Origin: Atrina japonica
Lineage: Eukaryota > Mollusca > Bivalvia > Pterioida > Pinnidae
DNA: 64,000 nt
Direction: 5' to 3'
Assembly: GCA_030159075.1 (NCBI GenBank)
Contig: BROG01000291.1
Span: 1 to 64,000, forward strand
The notes beneath the pieces were generated by a model, which saw nothing but the letters and a program-made list of their open reading frames with translations, was not told the origin of the DNA and did not search any database. Shown one piece after another: positions 1 through 11,859 of this stretch. Position 1 is the first letter of the stretch. Each line of letters begins with the position of its first letter. The position numbers and the translations under genes are program-made.

Positions 1-80
1 TTCTTATTGTATATCAATCTAAGTGGTAAACAAGCAAAATACTTTTTAAAAAAGCTATATACAGCAAATGTCCCTTCAAT
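1..80 (+). repeat. Right end of R3 (TTAA-type) MITE
   Basis: The segment with ATATCAATCTAAG and the terminus near ATGTCCCTT matches the right arm of the full-length element at 23367-23970. The left part lies outside the window, and the terminal TTAA has decayed to TCAA. Confidence 0.5.
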
Positions 81-224
81 AATTTTAAATGCAGTTAAAA
101 TCATTTGTACTGGAGCAGAAATGTATTTTGCCGTGGTAAAAATAACATAATGGTAATGGGCTTAGGACCTTTCGCAAAACAGGCCCCTGTAGCTTAAAGC
201 ACGACGATGTAACCGTTTGACCAC

Positions 225-372
225 AGAATGGAGACAACTCTAAAGACTTGGTTTTCCTTTCTTTTCACAGAATTTGTAGATACTGAATTAGAAATAATGT
301 AAGTTAAATTGGAAAAAAATTGTGATCATTGGTTCATGATAAGATTTTTATAAGATGTATTGAAGCAAGCTT
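225..372 (+). repeat. Fragment of Helitron-like dispersed repeat
   Basis: The words TTTGTAGATACTGAA and GATCATTGGTTCATGA recur at about 46465-46530 and 47685-47760, inside the Helitron-like chain. This is a short decayed piece. Confidence 0.35.
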
Positions 373-380
373 CTTACCAC

Positions 381-1026
381 AGGACACGACTCACTTAGGC
401 ACTAAATTGACCTGATGTTTTCTAAAACAATTAAATTCAGCTACCTTTTTTTAGCACATAGAACATTCAAACACTAATACGGCGTTTCCGAGATCCCTCG
501 ACAAGCCACTCTGTGGCATGTGACTTTCATCACCTCGTAAAAAAATTCAGGCATATTTTGAAAAAACGGAGGGCACATACAATAGTCCTCGTATCAGCTG
601 ATGAATGATAAATATATCCTACAATTAATATTTAAACTCATTAACATTTTCCTGAATCTTATTATGTTGGCTAGGTGTATATTTCATAAACCTAAGTACA
701 CTTTAATTGTAGGGTTATATTTTATTGGGGAATTCTTTACATTCACAGATATTTGTCTGGCTCCATTTTCTGAACCTTTCCGGATCTCAGGAACGCCATA
801 TGTGTAAAGTAAAATTATTCAAAACAGGAAACCAAAGATGACCGTTAACATCAAAATCTACAGTACTTGTCCGTCCGACTATGAAGTATACGGGTACCGA
901 TGTTGTCAAAACTGTTTACATGTTAGTTTACATATATATGTGTGTTGCATACGTGTTGACAAATAAGTGAAATAGACAAGATACAAAACCTAAACCAATC
1001 TCAAAATTAGAAATTAATGTAGAGAA
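381..1026. other. No gene recognised
   Basis: AT-rich sequence. A 68-codon open frame at 601-807 on the plus strand has no recognisable domain and no splice context. Confidence 0.6.
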
Positions 1027-1027
1027 A

Positions 1028-1850
1028 ATGTCAGAACAATCAGAAAGGTCAGATAAGCGTTCGAGAGGAATTTCAAGTTATTTGTCAGATGACGGTGCTT
1101 TGCAAGAAAAATATAACAAACACAGGAAACAAGAAACACCAAAACAGCCAGATAAAAAATGAAAGAATTTCAGACAATAAACAGTTAAAACTCCCAAGTT
1201 GCGGAATTACCTTCCACAAAGATAAAAACAACGATAAACTTGATGTTCTGAACAGTAAAATAGATAAAATAAGCAAAATACATGAGAATATTGTAAAAGT
1301 GTCTGATTTTAAAGAAAAGTTACAAAACTTAGTGACCAGAGAGCAGTTTGGAAAGTACATGAAATAAAACAACATTGGCGACTGAAGTCATAAAGAATAT
1401 ATGGTGTATCTAATGAAAAAAGAGAATCTGAGGGCAAACGTTCTTCTTGATATCCTAAATAATAAATTAGGTATGAAGTTGGAAAGCCATGACGTAGACA
1501 TAGCGCATCGGCTAGGAGTGTACAAGGAAAATGATCAGAGGAGGATAAATCATTATAGCCAAGTTTGTTAGAAGAAAAAATCATGAAAAGAAAACGGATT
1601 TTGAAAGAAAAGAGAGTTCCAATTATAATAAAAGAAGACTTAGCACAAAAAATAGAAAAGCACTTAGTGACTTATGGGACAGAGAAGATATACTGCAATA
1701 TTTGTCTAAGAAAGAAAAACAGGAAAAGTACTAAACAAAATTTCTTTTTGTATTGGATTTTGATGAAAAAAAATCTATTTAGAGTAAATCTCTCTATAAT
1801 CAGCCTCGTAATTAAGGTCTTGAAAAAACCATGTGTGTAAAAAAGGTAAA
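1028..1850 (+). pseudogene. Decayed LINE ORF1-like region
   Basis: An ATG at 1028 opens a Lys/Glu-rich stretch (MSEQSERSDKRSRG...). The coding signal then moves between frames. One frame (1089-1367) gives a Lys-rich, coiled-coil-like segment with DKLDVLNSKIDKISKIHENI. Another (about 1420-1570) gives ANVLLDILNNKLGM followed by DVDIAHRLG, the HRLG block typical of the RNA-binding ORF1 proteins of LINE retrotransposons. About 1600-1720 retains a KEDLTKKN...LWD-like stretch in a third frame. At least three frameshifts and several stops make it non-functional. The matching endonuclease/RT part is not adjacent. The nearest is at 7950-9480, and it is unclear whether they come from one insertion. Confidence 0.6.
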
Positions 1851-1934
1851 CATTTATTCTGGAACAGAACAGGAACAGAACAATATATATTATTACGCAA
1901 TTAGAAATGTCTGATTATTATAAAAATTCCTATT

Positions 1935-2148
1935 TTATTTTCCTTTGGAACATTTGCGACGGGTGTGGCATGCCAGCAGAAGACGCTGACTCCTTTCGGA
2001 CACCTGGTCTTATCCCGTTTAGGATTCGTAATTGTTCTTCATGTTGAGACCATTTGCACATCTAATTACACATTCGTCGTGTTATAATGAACTAGAGTTT
2101 TGATTATTGATCGGTACTTCTTCAATTTTACTTAGCATACAAGTATAA
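1935..2148 (-). repeat. R2 repeat copy
   Basis: Reverse-complement copy of the R2 family, whose plus copies are at 22480-22750 and 25317-25615. The diagnostic blocks GGACACCTGGTCTTATCCCG, CTTCATGTTGAGACCATTTG and GGTACTTCTTCAATTTTAC are all here. No function is evident. Confidence 0.75.
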
Positions 2149-2764
2149 ATATATATATACATGTATGTATGTAAGGACGTCTACACTCAAACATCGGATT
2201 AAAGGTTAATTTTAGCGGTCAAGTACGAATAAAGAAGTATATCCTATTTGACATTACACATCGATAGGGTGTCAAAAATACACGTAACATCGGTAGGTCA
2301 TGGCTTCGCATTTTTTAGATATTGATATATTTTTTGGATAATGTCATGAAAGAAATTAAAATAAAACTAGTAATCCTTATTATTATTGTTGACTTAATCT
2401 TAAATATTCCATTTTAACTTATCTTGAAGTTGAAATACAAACCACGAAGTCATAACTATTTATGCATACTATATTTGGTCCTGAATTTCAAAATTTATTT
2501 GTAAATCAAACAATCGTTAAAATAAAAATATTTTAACTGATATAATTAAAAAGGAAAAATATATATCATATATCTTTTCTACATACTTTTTTCTTTGTTT
2601 GGTCGCTTCAATTTTGGAAAACACTCTTCCTACGGGAATCTGTGTTATGCAAGCGATGTCAAATAATTGGGTCATGTAAGTAATCATTAATATTCTCGCG
2701 CCTCTCTTGACAAAAGAGTTATATGAAGGGGCATAACTCCCAATATATTATTGCGTATTAACAT
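2149..2764. other. AT-rich, nothing recognised
   Basis: No open frame, structured RNA or repeat boundary that I can support. Confidence 0.6.
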
Positions 2765-2887
2765 AAACCAACCTGTCGCCGGCGGGACTCGAACTCACGA
2801 CCTCACGATCCAGAGTCGAGTCGGTAGCGCGCTCGACTCTGGATCGTGAGGTCGTGAGTTCGAGTCCCGCCGGCGACAGGTTGGTTT
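2765..2887. repeat. Perfect 56-bp inverted repeat from a SINE head
   Basis: The left arm 2765-2820 is the exact reverse complement of the right arm 2832-2887 (56 of 56 by hand), separated by 11 nt (TCGGTAGCGCG). The right arm is the tRNA-like 5' part of the SINE that continues to 3098 and includes the B box GAGTTCGAGTCC. The left arm is an inverted duplicate of that head only. Confidence 0.95.
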
Positions 2888-3098
2888 CCTGCCTTTCGGA
2901 TGAGACAGTAAGAGCTGGAGGTCCCGTGTCACAGTAGGCGTTGGCACGTTAAAGAACCCTACTGCTCAATGGCCGTAAGTGCCGAGCATAGTCCAAACTT
3001 TGAAGCTCTTCACCGGCATTTGGTGACGTCTCCATATGAGTGAAATATTCTCGAGTGGGACGTTAAACAACAATAAACAAACAAATAAACAAACATAA
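2821..3098 (+). mobile_element. SINE-A (tRNA-derived), 3' complete
   Basis: The tRNA-like head with B box AGTTCGAGTCC is followed by the shared core (GGAGGTCCCGTGTCACAGTAGG, CACGTTAAAGAACCCT, AATGGCCGTAAGTGCCGAGC). The tail is GTGGGACGTTAAACAAC plus an AAAC-rich repeat. Copies occur at 26508-26690, 27543-27787, 30519-30793, 42557-42845 and 63476-63741. The normal start (GAGCCGGCCTGGCTCAG) is missing and replaced by the inverted duplicate. Confidence 0.85.
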
Positions 3099-4330
3099 CC
3101 CGAATAATCCAGTCGTTATATTCCGCCGACCTTCGATTGTTCCATTAACGCCTGAGTGCATTTACTGTAAACAATGTGTCAACCAGAAATTTCTTATACT
3201 CGAGCATGATGAGATGTGTTTATCTTAATATGTGGCACGAAAAGTAGGAGTTATAAATTGTTTGTAAACATGTTCAGTGGAACGAAGGTCACGTTTCTAC
3301 TTGAATTTTAGTGTCGTATTTATTTTTTAAAAGCCGAAATCATTGAGAAACGATATTACAAAATCTTACTTCTTTTCCCGGAAGTATTGAGAACGCTCCC
3401 TAAACGTGACAATTATCTCCGATTGGTCTATACAATTTTAAAGAGCTGACGAGTCCAGTGAACATGTTGCCTTTAAGGCCTCGAGAAACGATAGTGGATA
3501 GAGGGCGTTGCGATTATTCGAGTTACAGATCAGTGACTCAAATTAAATCAGTATGATGGACTTTTTTCTAACATTGTCTGGAAATGATTTATGGATTTAT
3601 GTGCATTTAACAGGAAAATAGTATAATAAAGTTTTGATTTTATGAAACTACACATTTGACCAATAAATTGTATGTAGCTTGTATATATTTGCATTGTATA
3701 ATATCTTGATTAATTTTCTGCAGATCGCCGGTTGAGCTGAACGTTGTCCAGACATAACAAGGCGGACGGCATTTTAAAGTACAAAGTACAGTAAAGATGG
3801 TATTTTATTATTTTTAGGATATAAACTACACATATGGCCGAAATTGTGTATATATTTTTCGTTTTAGTATCTTTGCAGTCTTAAAAAATCAATTTGCATC
3901 GTCAAACCCGTTCGCCATGAAGCATGCCAATTTTAAAATCCTATCAAGAAAAATGTTTACAATTTTTTGGACATATCTGTAGTTTATATCCTAAAAAAAT
4001 TCATAAAATCACAACTTCATTATATTGTTTTCCTGTATGTTTTCATTATATATGCACATAAAATCCTGTCCCGGACAATGTCAGGAAAAAATATTGTCTT
4101 TAGTATCCCCCCCCCCCCCTGTGTAAACGTTCCTTTTCTTTTACTGTCCGCTCTCAAGATGGCCGCCATTACATATGTAAAATCCCGCAGGGATAATTTG
4201 AGTGCGAATATCTAGTACAAAACGGATTAATTATTATTTGTTATGGACATGGATAAATAGTTCAGTATGCACCAGATACCTCTACGTTAAATTTAAGTGG
4301 TAAGTATCAAACATTTTATTTTAATCAGCC
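3099..4330. other. No gene recognised
   Basis: A homopolymer run of C occurs at about 4111-4121. An 82-codon open frame at 3967-4215 runs through it and has no domain. A strong polypyrimidine/CAG context at about 3715-3722 could be a splice acceptor, but no coding sequence follows. Confidence 0.5.
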
Positions 4331-4409
4331 AAAACCAGTGGCCCTAGCTTACTTGGCTCAGACTTAAGATGCAATGAACACGTGTAGCATAACTAGGGCC
4401 AGTGGTTTT
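4331..4409. repeat. 19-bp inverted repeat pair
   Basis: AAAACCAGTGGCCCTAGCT (4331-4349) faces its near reverse complement at 4391-4409, with about 17 of 19 positions matching and a 41-nt spacer. It is immediately upstream of an R1 repeat copy. Confidence 0.7.
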
Positions 4410-4450
4410 CCGCGGACAGAATAGCGGAATCGGCAATCTGATATATAAAA

Positions 4451-4805
4451 AATCTCAGAACCAAAGTATAAATCAATAGAATGTCCAGGACATAGATACA
4501 AATCCCGTAAAAATGGACAAACGTGGGCCTCTGGAAACCAAGAGGTACGATCAAGTGCCATGGAGGAGTAAGCATCCTCTGTCGACCGATCACACCCGCC
4601 GTGAGTCCACAGTCAAGTCCAATGAAATATGTGATGAGTAAATCCTCGTCACAGTTGGTACAGACGTCTCAACGACCGCCAACGAAAAGGCAACTCAACA
4701 TTTCTCTTAGTGAAACAGAGTAATCGCAACAAGACTACTATACCGACCGTAAAATTTGCAGTTTTCGATATCCCTGTGTCAGTAATTTGTCAGTGAGTAG
4801 TTTAC
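4451..4805 (+). repeat. R1 repeat copy
   Basis: Starts AATCTCAGAACCAAAGTATA and ends in the GTCAGTGAGTAGTTTACC block. It matches 9565-9995 and 24757-25200 (plus) and 13262-13432 (minus). The short open frames it gives on both strands are a repeat by-product and are not called as genes. Confidence 0.85.
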
Positions 4806-5589
4806 CTATGTACATGGAATTTGCGTTTTTGAAAAAATTCCAACATGGGATAGCATTTATTAATTTGTGAACTAGTGTGCTATTTCCGTGTGTTATAAAC
4901 TTCAATTCTTTGTTTATTCAAAATATTTCATCACATAATTTTACATCAATTAATTTTATTCCGTAGATCTATTAGCCTACATTTACACATCGAAACATAA
5001 GGCCGATCATTTCCATTGTCCTAACATCAGTACTGACTTACATCTGCCGATCTGGTGTCTTCTAAAACAAAAATAGTTTTAATTTGATATCTTAAATTAG
5101 GTTTTCATAATGTTTATTTCAATTTCTGAATATATATACCAGTTTTTATAGCAAATTCACAATGTACAATCCATCCTAACTTTTTATGACATACCGCTCG
5201 ATTTACAGCCGGTTTTTATTACGTGTTCACACCTTGACGTTATTTGAAAGCGAGACAGGATGTCTGAAAAACCATGTATGTAAAAAGAGGAGAATTCCTC
5301 CCGTTTAAAAAATAAATACATCAGCACGGGTTGATAGTTTCCTTTGAATCTATATGAGGATGGTGACATTTAATTTTTCAAAGTCTGTTAGCATAGTATA
5401 GATTACGCTAGTGTTGATAAATAAATTAAAAGAATACATGTACATGTAGATCTACTTTATAAGTTTATCTAAAGTAAAAACACCAAATGAGACATCACAG
5501 ACTTGTTCGAAGTTAGGTGATAAATTGAAGCAAAAATAAGTACATGTAATTAGAAATTACCTGTACAATTTCCAACAAAACTTGTTACC

Positions 5590-5596
<7 letters not shown>
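4806..5596. other. No gene recognised
   Basis: AT-rich. The 61-codon minus-strand frame at 5184-5369 has no supporting motif. Confidence 0.6.

Positions 5597-5620
<24 letters not shown>
5597..5620. repeat. (TA)n microsatellite
   Basis: About 12 TA dinucleotides in a row. Confidence 0.9.
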
Positions 5621-5621
<1 letters not shown>

Positions 5622-6105
5622 CCTACACACTTACAAATTATTTATCAAATATTTTAAAATCATAAAAACATACGGTGTTGCATATACATGTATATGTTTT
5701 ATTTAATTCCAATTTAAACTATCATTAAATTAGTGTGGCAGAATATTGAAAGTATGATTATGAGTTTGTATTGTTAGATATTTCCCATCTAACCTATAGT
5801 TTCAGTCCATTTTTATAAAAACAGAAAAAACGGAATTTACCAAAACTGAAAACAGAATTGACACAAATCTGAAACGGAAAACCATGTGAATGGTGAATAT
5901 ATACAAATTCTTTGAGATTGTATTTTGTCTTGTTCTTAACGATGAATTACTATTAAAAGTGTGTGCAAGATACTGCATTATACGTGTATGTACATGTACA
6001 CTGTAAATTATCCTTGTGTACATAGTGAAATGTTTCCAAGCATTGAAGTGCCTATAATATCCATGATGTATTAACCACAAAGTCAAACTTGTATGATATG
6101 GAATT
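5621..6105. other. No gene recognised
   Basis: AT-rich left flank of the 30-bp array. Confidence 0.6.
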
Positions 6106-7304
6106 GATTGGTCACACACTAGATCTACTGGACCTGATTGGTCACACACTAGATCTACTGGACCTGATTGGTCACACACTAGATGTACTGGACCTGATTG
6201 GTCACACACTAGATCTACTGGACCTGAATGGTCACACACTAGATCTACTGGACCTGATTGGTCACACACTAGATCTACTGGACCTGATTGGTCACACACT
6301 AGATCTACTGGACCTGATTGGTCACACACTAGATCTACTGGACCTGAATGGTCACACACTAAATCTACTGGACCTGATTGGTCACACACTAGATCTACTG
6401 AACCTGATTGGTCACACACTAGATCTACTGGACCTGATTGGTCACACACTAGATCTACTGGACCTGATTGGTCACACACTAGATCTACTGGACCTGATTG
6501 GTCACACACTAGATCTATTGGACCTAATTGGTCACACACTAAATCTACTGGACCTGATTGGTCACACACTAGATCTACTGGACCTGAATGGTCACACACT
6601 AGATCTACTGGAACTGATTGGTCACACACTAGATCTACTGGAACTGATTGGTCACACACTAGATCTACTGGACCTGAATGGTCACACACTAGATCTACTG
6701 GAACAGATTGGTCACACACTAAATCTACTGGACCTGATTGGTCACACACTAGATCTACTGGACCTGAATGGTCACACACTAGATCTACTGGAACTGATTG
6801 GTCACACACTAGATCTACTGGAACTGATTGGTCACACACTAGATCTACTGGACCTGATTGGTCACACACTAGATCTACTGGACCTGAATGGTCACACACT
6901 AGATCTACTGAACCTGATTGGTCACACACTAGATCTACTGGACCTGATTGATCACACACTAGATCTACTGGACCTGATTGGTCACACACTAGATCTACTG
7001 GACCTGATTGGTCACACACTAGATCTACTGGACCTGAATGGTCACACACTAGATCTACTGGACCTGATTGGTCACACACACTAGATCTACTGGACCTGAT
7101 TGGTCACACACTAGATCTACTGGACCTGATTGGTCACACACTAGATCTACTGGACCTGAATGGTCACACACTAGATCTACTGGACCTGATTGGTCACACA
7201 CTAGATCTACTGGACCTGAATGGTCACACACTAGATCTACTGGACCTGATTGGTCACACACTAGATCTACTGGACCTGATTGGTCACACACTAGATCTAC
7301 TGGA
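6106..7304. repeat. 30-bp minisatellite, about 40 copies
   Basis: Each unit contains GGTCACACACT, the BglII site AGATCT and ACTGGACCTGATT. Variants carry GAATGG for GATTGG, GGAACTG for GGACCTG, or AAATCT for AGATCT. One unit near 7077 has a 2-nt insertion, so the frame shifts there. Because 30 is a multiple of three and the unit lacks stops, long open frames exist on both strands (425 and 331 codons, ten-residue repeats). These are almost certainly not proteins. Confidence 0.97.
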
Positions 7305-7949
7305 GATGTTTTGTGTATCATAATCATGTGTATGGTAAATGATAATTCAAATATCATGTGGTTGTATTTTCTCTTAATTCTAACGAGGATGTTCTAGTAA
7401 AGGTGTGCACAAGTACATAATTACAAAAACACTGCATTATATGCACTTGTAATATATTTTTGTTTACTTGGTGAAATGTAAATTATTTTTTTCTAGTTCC
7501 CTATATCTATGTAGAAATTAGTGAATAATATGTAGGTATTTCATTTCAAATTCTCTTTAACATTCCTATCACTAGATCACATTCAAGTTGTTAAATTAGC
7601 CAGATAAAAAATGGCATTTGTTACAATTACTTATAAACCTATGTAAATTGTTTGCTATATTAAATATATGACATGTTATTACTGACATTGTATATACACT
7701 TCCTTTTTTTCATTTTTATATAATATATTTGTAGCCGTACAGCCTAATAATAAAAATATGTATGAAAATTGCTAAGATTGAATGACAAAACTTTAGTGTA
7801 AATCTTCAGTCGGGCAGAGTAGATGTTGTTTTGTCATATTTTTTATGTTTTTTATCTATTTATTAAGTTACTTTCTTTCGCACTCTCCTATAGTTAATTG
7901 AAAAACAACACATATGCTTGTAGATTTAAAATTTTCACCCGAAAATGAC
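7305..7949. other. AT-rich, nothing recognised
   Basis: No coding or repeat signal beyond simple A/T richness. Confidence 0.6.
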
Positions 7950-9480
7950 AGGGATAGAAATTATATCAGAAAATTGTCAAGTATTAAGAGATCAAAAAAT
8001 GAGACTTGATGTACTTAATTATCTAAAGGAAAAAAATATGATATACACTTTTTACAAGATACACATTTTACTGAAGATTTAGAAAACAAAATAGAAGCAG
8101 AACTGGTGTATAAATGCTATTTTAGCAATTTTAAATCAAATGCTAGGGGTATAGCAGTGTTACTCGATAATAATTTTGAATGTAAAGTACACAGAGAGAA
8201 AAAAGTTGTAATTAATTTTGTATCTTTGGATATGAGTATTGAAGATACTAAATTAACACTAATTACCTTATATGCCTCAAATTAAATTTTTGAAGAAATT
8301 TTCAATGTGATAGAAGTTTTTTAAAACTGATAAATTCATAATATGTGGTGATGTTAATCGTATAATGGATCCACAAAAAATCGTTTGAACTTTATATATA
8401 TATATAACAAAATACAGTCTTGTATATGTCTTCAGGGAACTTAATCCAGAAATTTATAGATATACGTGGAAAAACAAAAATCAAATGAAACCGGCAAGAT
8501 TAGACTTTTTTAATTGGCGAAAATCTTTTACAAAATATAGAAAAATAAGAAATTGAATCCAATTATAGATCAAATCATTCAATTATTAGGACTATTTTAG
8601 TAATACATGAATTCAAAAGAGGGAAGGGCTTGTGGAATTTTACCAATTTACTTTTATCTAATATTGAATATCTAAATATGATCAACGAAGAAATTAATAA
8701 AATTTAGAAAAAATAGTCTACAATATGAATAATCTCAATGATATTGCAGACAAGGACTTACACTTCAAGATAAATGACCAACTTTTTCTCGAAACTTTAC
8801 TCCTACTCCTGGCAGGTAAAACAGAATCCTATACATCATATAAGTAAAAACAAAATAAAGAAAGGGAAGATATATTAATAAACGAAATTTAAAAATTTGA
8901 GGAAAAATGAAATATCAGATGAAATAGATAATAAAAAATTGCAGATGATGCCACTCTTCTTATATGGATATGAACAATCACTTGGGGGCCTCAATAAAAG
9001 AATTAAATACATTCGCATATCTCAGGTTTAAAAATTAATTTTTCAAAAATAAATAGATAGGGTTCAAAAAATTGTATAGATTTAAGATTTTAAATGGGGA
9101 TTTCACACCCTTAGTTTATTTGGAATAGAGTATGATGTTGATTATCCATAAAATACAATAATGAAATTTGAAAAAAAAAACATATTTAAATTATATGATA
9201 CAAAATTGGAGAAAAACAAATCTTTCGGGTTTTTGTACATTAATTGTAATTAAAAATTTATTAATATCTCAAATGAATCATTTTTTATATCTCTTCCAAA
9301 TCCAGGTGGAAATTATCTTAAAGAACTAAAATCTATAACTTATATTTTCCTCTGGGTTAGCAGTAATGATAAAATTAAGAAAAAAATGTAATTATACAAA
9401 CTTATGAAAGGGACAGCGTAAAATTGATTCCTGTTAAAAGTTTTATAAATACATTGAAAATATGCTGAATAAAAAGATTA
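7950..9480 (+). pseudogene. Dead LINE: endonuclease and C-terminal RT remnants
   Basis: About 7954-8285 gives, across two frames, an AP-endonuclease-like N-terminus: SENCQVLRDQKMRLDVLNYL, then FLQDTHFTEDLENKIE, then YKCYFSNFKSNARGIAVLL, ending LTLITLYASN before a stop. About 8335-8370 has ICGDVNRIMD (the GDFN-like block). About 8940-9400 has IADDATLL with SIKELNTFAY (the RT active-site region, with a DD pair) and, further on, ISLPNPGG...FLW-like sequence. The stretch between endonuclease and the RT DD motif is far too short for a full reverse transcriptase, so there is an internal deletion as well as many stops and frameshifts. Confidence 0.75.
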
Positions 9481-9564
9481 CTAAATGAAGGAAATGAAAA
9501 TTGGAAAATAAAAATTAGCCAAAATCTAGATAATAAATAAATTGACTAATTTAGGAACAAATAT

Positions 9565-9995
9565 CAAAAATCTCAAATACCAAAGTATAAATCAATAGAA
9601 TGTCCAGGACATAGATACAAATCCGGTAAAAATGGACAAACACGGACCTCTGGAAACCAAGAGGTGGGATCAGGTACCATGGAGGAGTAAGCATCCCCTG
9701 TCGATCGGTCACATCCGCCGTGAGTCCACAGTTAAGTCCAATGACATACGTAAGGAGTGTATCCTCGTCACAATTGGTACAGACGTCTCAACAACCGCCA
9801 ACGAAAAGGCAACTCAACATTTTACTTAGTGAAACAGAGTAATCGCAAACAAGACTATTATACCGACCGTAAAATTTGCGGAATGTTGACATTAAATGCG
9901 GTTTTCGATATCCCTGTGTCAATAATTTGTCAGTGAGTAGTTTACCTCTGTATATGAATTCTACTATTGTACACGCCCTGGCATATCGGATCAAG
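9565..9995 (+). repeat. R1 repeat copy
   Basis: Near-complete R1 copy, ending with the CACGCCCTGGCATATCGGATC block. A 150-190-bp periodic repeat follows directly. Confidence 0.85.
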
Positions 9996-9996
9996 G

Positions 9997-10625
9997 GGAA
10001 AAAACTTCCATAAGGGACAACATGACAATTTCAGCGTTATTGACTTTTTTGTAGATCTTTGCATGCTGAACATTTGTGCTTCTTTCACTTTCTCTCTATT
10101 GCTCTATATTGTTCAAGATAATGTCAAAAATATCCAAAAACACAAAAAATCCATTTAAAAGTGGAAAAACTCCCATGAGAGGCAACCTGACAATTTCGGT
10201 CCTACTGATATTTTTATAGATCTTTGCATGCTGAACATTTTTGTTTCCTTCACTTTCTCTCTATTATACTACATAGTGCGAAAAAACTGTCAAAGACATA
10301 AAGAATCTACTTAAAAGGGGGAAAAAATCCCATAATTGGCAACCTGACAATATTGGCCCCAATGACCTTTTGTAGCCCTTTGCATGCTTAACATTTGTGC
10401 TCCCATCACTTTTACTCTATCTACAATACTTTTCAAGATACAAAAAACATTCGAAAACATGAAAAATCCAAATCCAATTAAAAGGGGAAATAACTCATAA
10501 GGGGCAACCTGACAATCTTTGTATGATGAAAATGATTGCTTCTTTCACTTTTACTCTACCTATTATACTTTTCAAGATAATGTCAAAAAACATCCAAAAA
10601 CATGAAAAATTCATTTCTACAAAAA
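9997..10625 (+). repeat. About four diverged copies of a 150-190 bp repeat
   Basis: Units contain CTCCCATAAGG, CAACCTGACAATTT, GATCTTTGCATGCTGAACAT, CTTTCACTTTCTCTCTAT and TTTTCAAGATAATGTCAAAA. The same unit recurs inverted at 37820-38720 and direct at 46700-47450. Confidence 0.8.
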
Positions 10626-10628
10626 CAT

Positions 10629-11545
10629 AAACTTGAATTACACATACATCTAGATCACTCAGATGCACTTAGTTCAATTTTTCAATCCATGCAGCAATCC
10701 TGGCGATGATTTTCAAAGAGGGGTACCCTCTCGGATCTATTTCACCCCACCTTGGATTCATTGCTGAGCCGATCTGGCGGAAAATAGACTTGGTAAAATA
10801 TTCTGAGTACTTGCTACCTGTAAAACGTCGTCAGAATTCGTTTGGCGGTTTTGAAGAACACGTTGAATGAATATTAAAAAGTTCAAAGATGTCAAAACGG
10901 ATAAAAAAATAATTTTCTACGATTTCTACCAAAAACACAAACTTGCACTATACATTCATGTAGATCACTCTGATGCAATTACTTTTGCAATTGAATCAGC
11001 GGCTCTAGAAGAGAAGATTTTAAAAGAGGGGTACCTTCTTTAACCTATTTTTGAACCACCCCTAAGTCGATCTGATAGAAATACCAAGACGTGTCAGGGG
11101 GACCTTGAATACTAAATGTCAGTAAAAGTTTATCAAAATCCCAGCTGTGGCTTGGAAAGAAAGCTGTAAGTGTGAAAAATATCCTTCTTCCTTTTTGCCA
11201 GTTCTAAAATATCATAACTTTTTTAAAAAGCGGGCATTGTATAAAAATTCAGGCAAGAAAAGCAACCCATGCGACATCACGGATAACATACAATAATGAA
11301 TGCAAACAGTGAATCAAAGAGGAGGAATCTCAGAAACAATACAGAAATGAATGAAGATAAAAAAAACTGATGAAAAATTCTACGGCAACAACTTCTATCA
11401 TACATCGATATATATATCACTCAGATGTTACTAAGTTTTTCAATTCATACAGCAGTTCTACAGAAGATTTTCAAAGACTGATTTCAACCCACCCAGGATC
11501 CACACCTGAGTCGATCTGGCCGAAAACCAGATGTAATTGCTTTCG
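10629..11545. repeat. Three diverged copies of an exon-like segment
   Basis: The blocks near 10640-10800, 10935-11100 and 11400-11530 share, on the plus strand, the order TAGATCACTCAGATG, ATTTTCAAAGAG and GTCGATCTGGC-like words. Only the first keeps an intact open frame on the minus strand. Copy spacing is irregular (about 300 and 450 bp). Confidence 0.65.
10669..10817 (-). other. Open exon-like segment ending in a stop, unidentified
   Basis: After an AG at 10819-10818, the minus strand reads 48 codons in frame: SKYSEYFTKSIFRQIGSAMN, PRWGEIDPRGYPSLK, then IIARIAAWIEKLN and stop. Composition and codon use look protein-like. The presumed acceptor has a poor pyrimidine tract, and the neighbouring two copies of the segment carry stops. 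It could be a last exon of an unknown gene or the remnant of a mobile element. Its phase does not join directly to the exon at 11647-11743. I do not recognise the family. Confidence 0.3.
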
Positions 11546-11646
11546 GCAGATTCGTCAACATGTGAATGTGACAAGTTAACGGTTCGGTGACCATAAAGGC
11601 TCGTTTGAAGCTTCGGATCAGTTGAGCTAAAAAGAAGAAAACTTAC

Positions 11647-11743
11647 CTGTTTTTCTGATCATATTTGAATATGTACGTTTCCTGAATGTTGCTCATTATA
11701 ATCTCTGGAGTGGTGCTTGATTCACAAAAAATTTGTATTTCTC
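11647..11743 (-). CDS. Candidate internal exon of a secreted protein
   Basis: The 97-nt segment lies between a strong acceptor (pyrimidine run then TTCTTAG) and a consensus donor (CAG/GTAAGT). If entered in phase 1, as the signal-peptide exon at 17479-17545 would deliver, it reads GEIQIFCESSTTPEIIMSNI then QETYIFKYDQKN with no stop, leaving in phase 2. One cysteine is present. The sequence is not recognised as a known domain. The next exon would lie further left and was not found. Joining it to the 17.5-kb exon is inference from strand, phase and order only. Confidence 0.5.
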
Positions 11744-11859
11744 CTAAGAAAAAAAAAGAAAATAATTTACAGAGCGATGGATACAAAGATATAAAGAAAA
11801 CTACATGTTACATATGATCAAGCGTTTATCATTACTAAATTGTTATCAATTAACAAAAA

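Noticed and set aside
6106..7304. CRISPR array
   Set aside because: Regular spacing but no unique spacers. The whole unit repeats, and the genome is clearly eukaryotic.
5802..7397. Open frames of 425, 331, 109 and 100 codons with ten-residue repeats
   Set aside because: They exist because the 30-bp minisatellite unit has no stop in several frames on both strands and is divisible by three. Flanks are non-coding.
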